In this document: positions 28,783 to 36,275 of the stretch, in pieces
Position numbering within the stretch: the first letter of the stretch is position 1
Layout of the letters: each line of letters opens with the position of its first letter
Assembly: GCA_947474815.1 (NCBI GenBank)
Contig: CANJJU010000011.1
Span: 1 to 36,275, forward strand
Origin: Chitinophagaceae bacterium
GTDB lineage: Bacteria > Bacteroidota > Bacteroidia > Chitinophagales > Chitinophagaceae
Reading direction: 5' to 3'
Length of the DNA stretch: 36,275 bases
The notes under the pieces: generated by a model
Databases searched by the model: none
What the model saw: the letters and a program-made list of their open reading frames with translations, nothing else
What the model was told of the DNA's origin: nothing
Position numbers and translations under genes: made by a program

Positions 28783-29715
28783 TTATTCACCTTTCTTACC
28801 CGATAGTAAATACAACACAGCCATTCTTACGGCAACTCCATTTTCAACTTGCTGCAATATAATGGATTGGTGACTATCCGCTACCTCGCTATCAATCTCT
28901 ACACCTCTGTTAATAGGACCAGGATGCATGATTACAATTTCTTTATTAATAGAAGCTAGCAATTTGGAAGAAATTCCATAGGCTAAATTGTATTCGCGTA
29001 AAGAAGAAAACAATACTTGTTGCTGTCTTTCTAATTGTATGCGCAACACGTTTGCTACATCACACCATTTCAATGCTTTTGCAAGATTGTATTCAACCTG
29101 AACACCCAATGCCTCTTTAGCATAATTTGGAATAAGTGTAGGCGGCCCCGATAGCATCACTTCTGCTCCCATTTTTTTCAACAAATATATATTGCTCAAT
29201 GCTACGCGAGAATGCATAATGTCCCCAACCAGTACTATTTTTTTCCCTTCTAATGTGCCTATTTTTTCTTCAATTGAAAATGCATCTAGCAATGCTTGTG
29301 TAGGATGTTCATTGATTCCATCACCTGCATTGATGATAGCGGTATGGGGTAAATGCTTTGCTAGAAAATGTGGCGCTCCACTTGCACTGTGTCGCATGAC
29401 TACCATGTCTACCTTCATGCTTAGTATATTATGCACAGTATCTAACAAGGTTTCTCCTTTTGAAACACTAGAAGAAGAAGTAGTAAAATTGATTGTATCT
29501 GCACTCAGTCTTTTTTCTGCCAACTCAAAAGAGATCCTGGTTCGGGTAGAATTTTCGTAAAAAAGATTTACAACAGTAACATCTCTTAACGAGGGAACTT
29601 TCTTTATAGGACGCTGTAATACTTCTTTAAATTGTTGTGCGGTAGATAAAATAAGGGAAATGTCGGAAGCAGGTAAGTCTTTAATGCCTAGAAGATGTTT
29701 TGTAGATAGTTGCAT
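28783..29715 (-). CDS. pyrB: Aspartate carbamoyltransferase catalytic subunit
   Basis: NLFYENSTRTRISFELAEKRL...MRHSASGAPHFLAKHL...NAGDGINEHPTQALLDAFSI...IMHPGPINRGVEID. Confidence 0.97.
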   Translation of the reverse strand: MQLSTKHLLGIKDLPASDISLILSTAQQFKEVLQRPIKKVPSLRDVTVVNLFYENSTRTRISFELAEKRLSADTINFTTSSSSVSKGETLLDTVHNILSMKVDMVVMRHSASGAPHFLAKHLPHTAIINAGDGINEHPTQALLDAFSIEEKIGTLEGKKIVLVGDIMHSRVALSNIYLLKKMGAEVMLSGPPTLIPNYAKEALGVQVEYNLAKALKWCDVANVLRIQLERQQQVLFSSLREYNLAYGISSKLLASINKEIVIMHPGPINRGVEIDSEVADSHQSIILQQVENGVAVRMAVLYLLSGKKGE

Positions 29716-29897
29716 TAAGAAACAAAATTAAGGCAAAATTGATAATAAACAAAGACCGCATTTTAACCATTGATGGCCCATTTAGTTGTAAAAACGCATA
29801 TTTTATAGCTATCATCGTATATCTACGTATATAAAACCACGTATCTACACGAATGGCCTGGTAATTACAACACTGCGAAAAAAGGGCACAATTGCTC

Positions 29898-29928
29898 TTG
29901 TATACCCTTTCTATTCGATGCATCTTTG
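29898..29928 (+). promoter_or_regulatory. Putative promoter for candidate A/C-rich RNA
   Basis: TTG (29898-29900) N20 CATCTTTG (29921-29928), one mismatch to TAnnTTTG. Confidence 0.35.
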
Positions 29929-30006
29929 TGTAACAAATCGGTTGTAGAAACACAGAATCGAAATCCAATAATCCAAACAAACCAACAGTTCTTTTCAATA
30001 TCCAAG

Positions 30007-30114
30007 AAAACCAAGAATATCCAAACCCTAAGTAAAACCAAATCCAAATCCCGCCTATGCTATAAAAAGCGATGATGGCAAAAACCAAGAACATCCAAAC
30101 CCTATTAAAACCAA
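30007..30114. repeat. Imperfect direct repeat pair AAAACCAAGAAYATCCAAACCCTA...AAAACCAA
   Basis: Copies at 30007-30041 and 30081-30114 differ at a few bases. Confidence 0.7.
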
Positions 30115-30234
30115 CAACCAATTAAAGCCTGCCCTAACAAACAAACAGGCCTCACATTAAATCCAGGAGAAGTTAAACAAATAGTAAAACCCAATCCTGA
30201 AAAACCAACGTGAAAAAAATTGGCACAAATGATC

Positions 30235-30260
30235 AACTCCCGCTTTTGCGGGAGTTTTTT
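30235..30260 (+). terminator. Intrinsic terminator, + strand
   Basis: AACTCCCGC-TTTT-GCGGGAGTT followed by TTTT; minus strand lacks a T tract. Confidence 0.82.
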
Positions 30261-30306
30261 ATTATGAGAATATCTTGAATTATAATAGGAAGCTAATGGA
30301 AAGGCT

Positions 30307-30816
30307 TTAATACAACACGACTTCATTTTTATCCCATTCTACTTTCACCTTTTGTGCAGTGGTTGTATCAATGGTAATACCATTGTAATCGGGCTGAATG
30401 GGAAGCTCACGATTAAATCTTCTATTTACCAAAACACACAAAGAAACTTTTTTAGGCCTTCCAAAATCTTGCAATGCATCTAAAGCTGCTCTGATGGTTC
30501 TACCTGTATAAAGTACATCATCAATGAGTACCACATTTTTACCTTCTATAGAAAATGGAAGCGTAGTTGGTTTGGGGATATGCAATTCATCTCTGATATC
30601 ATCACGATAAAAAGTAATATCCAATATGCCATATTCAATCAACTTACCTTCTTGGGTACTTCTGGCTATTTCAATGATTTTATCAGCTACATGTACTCCT
30701 CTGGGCTGAATGCCAATAAAAACAGTATCAAGCAGATTGTCTTGATTTTCTAGCAACTGAAATGCCAGTCTTTTTATCGTCAGCTGAAGCTGTTGAGAAG
30801 AAAGTAATACTTGCAT
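30307..30816 (-). CDS. pyrR: PyrR-like pyrimidine operon regulator / uracil phosphoribosyltransferase family
   Basis: LDTVFIGIQPRGVHVADKI...DITFYRDDIRDELHIPKPTTLPFSIEGKNVVLIDDVLYTGRTIRAALDAL. Confidence 0.95.
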   Translation of the reverse strand: MQVLLSSQQLQLTIKRLAFQLLENQDNLLDTVFIGIQPRGVHVADKIIEIARSTQEGKLIEYGILDITFYRDDIRDELHIPKPTTLPFSIEGKNVVLIDDVLYTGRTIRAALDALQDFGRPKKVSLCVLVNRRFNRELPIQPDYNGITIDTTTAQKVKVEWDKNEVVLY

Positions 30817-30859
30817 ATGAGTTGTTTAAAATAACCTGCGTTTTAAAAAATATAAATCA

Positions 30860-32494
30860 TTATTTGTCCTGCATAAAAGGATACTTATAATCCGTTGGAG
30901 GAGTATAAGTTTCTTTAATTGTTCTTGCACTCAGCCAGCGATACATATTTAAAATAGATCCTGCTTTATCATTGGTCCCACTTCCTCTTGCACCACCAAA
31001 AGGCTGTTGCCCTACTACTGCTCCCGTTGGCTTGTCATTGATATAGAAATTTCCTGCACTATTCCTTAGTTTATTTGTAGCCAATTCAATTGCATATCTA
31101 TCTTGCGAGATAACAGCGCCAGTCAATGCATAATCAGAAGTTGAGTCTACTAGTTTTAATGTTTCCTCAAATTTATTTTCATCATACACATACACCGTTA
31201 AAATAGGTCCAAACAATTCTTCGCACATTGTAACATACTTAGGATCGGTGGCTTCAATAATAGTAGGCTCAATAAAATAACCATTTGTTTTGTCGCACTT
31301 TCCTCCAATCCATATTTTTGCTTTACTATCTTTTTTTCTTGCACCTTTAATATACCCTTCTAATTTATTGAAACTTTTTTCATCTATCACTGCATTGATA
31401 AAATTAGAAAAATCTTCTACCGTTCCCATCTTCATGGTTTTAACCATTTCTACTAACTTCTTTTTTATTTCTGCAGCCAAATTCGATGGAATGTATGCTC
31501 TAGAAGCAGCAGAACATTTTTGACCTTGGTATTCAAACGCACCTCTTGCCAATGCAGTCACCACCACATCAGGATCGGCAGACTTATGCGCAATTACAAA
31601 ATCCTTTCCTCCTGTTTCTCCTACAATTCTTGGATAAGATTTATACATACCCATGTTTTTACCAATCGTCTCCCACATTTTATTAAATACGCCTGTACTA
31701 CCGGTAAAATGTATGCCAGCAAATTCTGGATGATTAAAAACAACCTCTCCAATAGTAGGGCCATCAATAAATACCAAATTAATTACCCCATCTGGCAAAC
31801 CCGCTTCTTTTAAAATACGCATAAACATTTGTGCACTGTAGACTTGCGTGTTGGCACATTTCCAAATAACTACATTCCCACACATGGCGGCACTGGTAGG
31901 GAGATTTCCGCCAATAGCGGTAAAATTAAATGGCGTAAGAGCAAACACAAAACCTTCTAATGGACGATACTCCATTCGGTTGTTCATACCTGCACCGCTG
32001 ATGGGTTGTTGGCGGTAAATATCACTTAGAAAGTGCACATTGAAACGAAGAAAATCAATGATCTCCCAAGCAGAATCCAACTCTGCCTGAATCACATTCT
32101 TGCTTTGTCCAAGCATCGTGGTGCCATTCAAATAAGGTCTATATTTTCCTGCAATCAGGTCAGCTGCTTTTAAAAATATATTGGCTCTGTTCTGCCAACT
32201 CATATTAGACCATTTGTCTTTCACTTTTAATGCCGCATTAATGGCTTTCGTTACATGCTTGGCTTCTCCTACATGAAAGCGTCCTAATAAATGTTTGGTT
32301 TCATGCGGTGGACGAATTTCCATTGTATTACCCGTGCGCACTTCTTCCGAACCGATGTACATAGGCACATCTACTTTTTCACTCTTTAATTCTTTTAGTG
32401 CTTTTTTAAGGGCAGCTCTTTCATTGCTTCCTGGTGCATAATTTAATACTGGCTCATTTGCAGGTAATGGGTAATAGAAGTCTCCGTATTGCAT
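30860..32494 (-). CDS. pruA: L-glutamate gamma-semialdehyde dehydrogenase (1-pyrroline-5-carboxylate dehydrogenase)
   Basis: NEPVLNYAPGSNERAALKKAL...GFVFALTPFNFTAIGGNL...GETGGKDFVIAHKSADPDVVVTALARGAFEYQGQKCSAASRAYIP. Confidence 0.96.
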   Translation of the reverse strand: MQYGDFYYPLPANEPVLNYAPGSNERAALKKALKELKSEKVDVPMYIGSEEVRTGNTMEIRPPHETKHLLGRFHVGEAKHVTKAINAALKVKDKWSNMSWQNRANIFLKAADLIAGKYRPYLNGTTMLGQSKNVIQAELDSAWEIIDFLRFNVHFLSDIYRQQPISGAGMNNRMEYRPLEGFVFALTPFNFTAIGGNLPTSAAMCGNVVIWKCANTQVYSAQMFMRILKEAGLPDGVINLVFIDGPTIGEVVFNHPEFAGIHFTGSTGVFNKMWETIGKNMGMYKSYPRIVGETGGKDFVIAHKSADPDVVVTALARGAFEYQGQKCSAASRAYIPSNLAAEIKKKLVEMVKTMKMGTVEDFSNFINAVIDEKSFNKLEGYIKGARKKDSKAKIWIGGKCDKTNGYFIEPTIIEATDPKYVTMCEELFGPILTVYVYDENKFEETLKLVDSTSDYALTGAVISQDRYAIELATNKLRNSAGNFYINDKPTGAVVGQQPFGGARGSGTNDKAGSILNMYRWLSARTIKETYTPPTDYKYPFMQDK

Positions 32495-32588
32495 GGTTAA
32501 TTATTTTGATTATGATCGATTGTAATTATAAATATAAAATTAAAAATATATCGTGTAAATAATTAATAAAAAAAATAGTACGCAAAAC

Positions 32589-33684
32589 CTATACTACTTG
32601 ATTGTCTTTCTCACTCATCAAATACGCCTTTATGAATCCATCCAAATCTCCATCCATCACGGGACCTACATTCCCTACTTCAAAATCTGTTCGATGATCT
32701 TTAATCATTTTATAAGGATGAAAAACATAGGACCTTATTTGAGAACCCCATTCTATTTTCTTTTTTGTTGCATTGTTAGAATCCAAGACTGCTTGTCTTT
32801 TTCTCATTTCCTCTTCATATAACCTGCTTTTAAGCATAGCCATTGCCTTTTCTCTATTTTCACCTTGCGTGCGAGCCTGTTGGCACTCAACAATAATCCC
32901 ACTTGGCTTGTGCGTTAGTCTTACGGCCGTTTCTACTTTATTTACATTTTGCCCGCCGCTTCCACCACTTCTAAAAAAAGCCCATTCCACCTCTGCTGGA
33001 TTTACTTCAATTTCTATTGTGTCGTCAATTAACGGATATACATACACGCTGGCAAATGAGGTGTGTCTTCTTGCATTGCTATCGAATGGAGAAATTCTCA
33101 CCAGTCGATGAACGCCGCTTTCCGCTTTTAAAAATCCGTATGAAAAGGGACCATCAAATTGAAACGTACAGGTTTTAATTCCTGCGCCATCTCCCCATTG
33201 CCAATCAAGTTCTGTAACAGACCATCCTTGTTTTTCTCCATACATTCTGTACATACGAGCAAGCATCTCCGCCCAATCCTGGCTTTCTGTTCCTCCTGCC
33301 CCACTGTTAATTTGCAATACAGCCGGAAGTGCATCAGTGGGATCATTTAAAGTACTCTTGAACTCTGCTTCTTCTATAAAAGAAATGGATTTCTGAAAAG
33401 CTTCTTTTACTTCTTCTTCTTGCGCTTCGCCTTCTTTCCAAAATTCAAATAATACGGCAAAATCTTCTACTGCTGTTGCAACATCATAGAACATTTTAAC
33501 CCAATATTCATTAGTCTTGATTTCCTTTAATATACCCGTAGCTCTAGCATTGTCATCCCAAAATCCAGATGAAAGAGTTAGTTGTTTGTTGTTGGTAATT
33601 GTAGCTTCTCGGTTAGCGACGTCAAAGAAACCTCCTCAAAACCAATACGCGGTCTCTTATAGTTTTTAAATGCTCTATTGTCAT
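32589..33684 (-). CDS. prfB: Peptide chain release factor 2, expressed via +1 programmed ribosomal frameshift (20 codons, skip T at 33624, then 344 codons)
   Basis: Short ORF ATG(33684) [23 protein letters not shown]; +1 frame continues [28 protein letters not shown]...; [15 protein letters not shown] and [19 protein letters not shown] (GGQ) present. Confidence 0.97.
33622..33636 (-). promoter_or_regulatory. RF2 programmed +1 frameshift site AGGAGG-TTT-CTT-TGA-C
   Basis: Internal SD AGGAGG (33631-33636) at the E. coli-like 3-nt spacing from CTT TGA slippery/stop. Confidence 0.96.
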
Positions 33685-33844
33685 AGTGCAAATATAAAGC
33701 TTCCTTATGATGGAAAATTATTAACATATAATAATATTTTACTATTCATTACGTTGAGATTGATGAGAAAAAGAGATTTTTAAACATCTTATTCCCTATT
33801 TTATCTTTAGCATTTTATTTCAATATTTGGAGAGAAAAATTAAA

Positions 33845-33852
33845 TATATTTG
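33845..33852 (+). promoter_or_regulatory. Putative -7 element TATATTTG upstream of the metalloprotease gene
   Basis: Exact TAnnTTTG match 27 bp upstream of ATG; a TTTG lies 15 nt upstream (short spacing). Confidence 0.35.
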
Positions 33853-33878
33853 GCACTCTTTATATCAAAAAAATAAAT

Positions 33879-36275
33879 ATGAAACAACTTTACAAGTTTT
33901 TAATTACAGGTGTAATTATTCTTTCTACTGGATTTTCGCTGATGGCACAAAACAGTTTTTTTTCAAAAGTAGATGAAAGCACAATAAAATTAAGTGGATT
34001 GGTAAGAGTTATCAAGCCTGAAAAATACAACCTTACATCCGTATCCATTCCTGAACTAAAAACTTTCTTATGGTCATTGCCTGCTGAGAAAGAGGTTATT
34101 AATAAACGTAACAGCTGTCCTATATTATCCCTTCCTATGCCAGATGGCAGCACGGCAAGATTTAGGGTTTGGGAAAGCAGCATTCAAGAACCCGCATTGC
34201 AAGCAAAATTTCCTGAAATAAGAACTTTTGCCGGACAAGGAATTGATGACCCTTATGCTACAATGAGATTCGATTTAACTCCCGTTGGATTTCATGCACA
34301 AATATTATCCATTAATGGAAATATTTATATAGACCCATTTGCTAGAGGTACCGATGGCTACTGTATTAGTTATTTTACAAAAGACAATAAAAAAGCAATG
34401 GATTTTAAATGTGAGGTGCCAGACAATTCGTCAAATAGCAACAGAGTAGCAAATACACTTGTTGCCGTTGGCCCCTGCAGAGGTACTGAATTATTCACTT
34501 ATAGATTGGCTGTAGCTTGTACTTACGAGTATGCTGTGGCAGTGGGGGCAACAGGACCAAATGCTGCTACAATTGTACATTCAGCTATTGTTACTTCCGT
34601 AAATAGAGTGGATGGAGTTTACGAATCTGAATTGAGTGTAAGAATGGTGCTCGTAGCAAATAACAACTTAATTGAATATACTACCAATACTGATCCTTAT
34701 ACGAATGGCAGCGGAGGTGCCATGCTCGGTCAGAATCAAACTGAAATTAATGCAAAGATTGGTTCAACAAATTACGATATGGGCCATGTTTTTAGTACTG
34801 GGGGGGGTGGTGTAGCTTATTTAGGTTGCGTTTGTGGAAGTAATAAAGCAGGAGGGGTTACAGGACTTGATAACCCTGTAGGCGATAATTATGACATTGA
34901 CTACGTAGCACATGAAATGGGACATCAGTTTGGGGGAGATCACACATTTAATAATAATACCCTGGGCTCTTGTTCCGGAAACAGAAATGGCACCACGGCT
35001 TATGAGGTAGGTGGCGGAACCACAATAATGGCATATGCCGGTATTTGTGGAAGTGATGACATTCAACCTCATAGTGATCCATTTTTTCACTCTGTAAGCT
35101 TTGATGAAATAAGCACTTTCTTATCGACAGGTGGAGGTAAAAATTGTAAAGTATCAAGCCCAACGGGTAACACATTGCCTCAGATTACTAGTATGAGTAA
35201 TAACAGTGCTACAATTCCTATTGGGCTTCCTTTCACTTTGACCGCTGCTGCAACTGATGCTGATAATGATGCCATTACTTACTGTTGGGAAGAATGGGAT
35301 TTAGGTTCTGCAGGCACATGGAATAGTGGTAAAACTAGTACCACAGCCCCCCTTTTCAAATCTCGTATTCCTAAAACTAGTGGCAGCAGAAACTTCCCTG
35401 ATATGGCAGTTATTATAGCTAACTATCCACTTAACCCTGCTTCAACAATGGGAGGATTAAAAGGCGAAACATTGCCAACCGTTGCAAGAACTATGAAATT
35501 TAGATTAACCGTTAGAGATAACAGAGCCGGTGGCGGAGGAATAGTTACAGGTGGAAGTGGTTGTCAAACAGGCTTCACCGGAACGTATTCTGTTACTACC
35601 GCTGCGAGCCCTAGCACCTTTGCAGTAACTTATCCAACTGCATCAGGCATCAGCTGGCCAGCAGGAAGTTCTCAAACCGTTACCTGGACTAATGGAGGAA
35701 CAACAGCAGCTCCCTTCAATGCAACAAATGTTAAAATAAGTTTGTCAACAGATGGCGGATATACTTATCCGATAGTCATACTAGCAAGTACTCCAAATGA
35801 TGGATCTGAAGCTATCACAGTACCTAACAATCCTACCACAACAGCTAGAATTAAAATCGAAGCGGTTGAAAATATTTTCTTTGATATTTCTAATAACAAC
35901 TTTACTATTACGGCCTCGACAGCAAGCTTCACATTTGGATCTTTGTCAACAGTGAATGTTACTTGTGGATCTGCAGCTTCACCTGCCAATTTGCAATCTA
36001 ACGCAACAGGTGGATTCAACACTCCTATTGCGTTGACTTATACGAGCAGCATACCAGGGACAACCGTTACACTGGGAACACTTTCTCTTACTCCAGGTAA
36101 TAGCACCACCGTTACATTGAATAATGCTAATTTATTATCTCCAGGAACAGATACTGTAATTGTAACGGGTGTGGCAGGAGCGATCACAAGAAAAGATACT
36201 ATTTTATTTATTATACAACCAGGTACCGCACCAACTATTTCTTCAGCACCAACCGATCAAACAGTTTGTGCTGGA
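33879..36275 (+). CDS. Secreted reprolysin-like metzincin metalloprotease (truncated by window end; absent from supplied ORF track)
   Basis: ATG at 33879, signal peptide MKQLYKFLITGVIILSTGFSLMAQ; HEMGHQFGGDH zinc motif (34911-34943) and Met-turn IMAYAG; frame open to 36275. Confidence 0.92.
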   Translation, partial: MKQLYKFLITGVIILSTGFSLMAQNSFFSKVDESTIKLSGLVRVIKPEKYNLTSVSIPELKTFLWSLPAEKEVINKRNSCPILSLPMPDGSTARFRVWESSIQEPALQAKFPEIRTFAGQGIDDPYATMRFDLTPVGFHAQILSINGNIYIDPFARGTDGYCISYFTKDNKKAMDFKCEVPDNSSNSNRVANTLVAVGPCRGTELFTYRLAVACTYEYAVAVGATGPNAATIVHSAIVTSVNRVDGVYESELSVRMVLVANNNLIEYTTNTDPYTNGSGGAMLGQNQTEINAKIGSTNYDMGHVFSTGGGGVAYLGCVCGSNKAGGVTGLDNPVGDNYDIDYVAHEMGHQFGGDHTFNNNTLGSCSGNRNGTTAYEVGGGTTIMAYAGICGSDDIQPHSDPFFHSVSFDEISTFLSTGGGKNCKVSSPTGNTLPQITSMSNNSATIPIGLPFTLTAAATDADNDAITYCWEEWDLGSAGTWNSGKTSTTAPLFKSRIPKTSGSRNFPDMAVIIANYPLNPASTMGGLKGETLPTVARTMKFRLTVRDNRAGGGGIVTGGSGCQTGFTGTYSVTTAASPSTFAVTYPTASGISWPAGSSQTVTWTNGGTTAAPFNATNVKISLSTDGGYTYPIVILASTPNDGSEAITVPNNPTTTARIKIEAVENIFFDISNNNFTITASTASFTFGSLSTVNVTCGSAASPANLQSNATGGFNTPIALTYTSSIPGTTVTLGTLSLTPGNSTTVTLNNANLLSPGTDTVIVTGVAGAITRKDTILFIIQPGTAPTISSAPTDQTVCAG

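Larger units (their letters stand above)
29935..30260 (+). ncRNA. Candidate A/C-rich non-coding RNA ending in an intrinsic terminator
   Basis: No sizable + strand ORF; repeated ATCCAAAY motifs; promoter-like element upstream and + oriented terminator at 30235-30260 while both flanking genes are on - strand. 5' end is approximate. Confidence 0.4.

Noticed and set aside
29681-30121. 146-aa minus-strand ORF that looks like a membrane protein
   Set aside because: Composition (G, F, W, V, I) is what G/T-rich repeated DNA produces in any frame; overlaps the pyrB start and has no recognisable motif.
30069-30125. Short plus-strand ORF MAKTKNIQTLLKPTTN as a possible tmRNA tag or leader peptide
   Set aside because: No tRNA-like ends, no ALAA-type tag ending and no convincing ribosome-binding site.
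30120-30200. Possible PyrR-binding attenuator (short GCCTG...CAGGC hairpin)
   Set aside because: Does not match the PyrR binding-loop consensus I know, and no minus-strand T-tract terminator follows.
30105-30326. 73-aa minus-strand ORF
   Set aside because: Overlaps the end of pyrR and the terminator hairpin; no domain.
34821-36022. Minus-strand ORFs (34821..35090, 34948..35175, 35765..36022)
   Set aside because: Antisense to the metzincin protease open frame.

Overview
The window is consistent with a Bacteroidetes chromosome (Chitinophagaceae-like by family content and promoter style; lineage is inferred from content only). Most of it is ordinary housekeeping sequence: mmsA/lrp, lptD/amidase/mlaD/ostA envelope genes, hppA, pyrE/coaD/pyrB/pyrR, pruA, prfB and a metzincin protease cut off by the window end. 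The more accessory part is about 1.8-13.2 kb. It holds an HxlR/YceI pair with a clear operator, an ACR3 arsenite transporter, and an apparent minus-strand operon: ECF sigma, anti-sigma-like protein, Spy/CnrX-like periplasmic protein with a 66-bp tandem repeat, T9SS-type multicopper oxidase, redoxin, small Cys protein and outer-membrane protein. This resembles a CnrYXH-type metal-sensing module. Upstream of it is a FAD-monooxygenase/DsbA(SpxH-like) fusion protein translationally coupled to an aminotransferase/C-S-lyase-like gene. Other notable signals are the canonical prfB +1 programmed frameshift site, a candidate A/C-rich non-coding RNA with its own promoter and terminator between pyrB and pyrR, a C-terminal extension on HppA, and a long AT-rich gap downstream of hppA. 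I found no CRISPR array, rRNA, tRNA or transposase by eye. All family calls come from reading motifs, with no database search.
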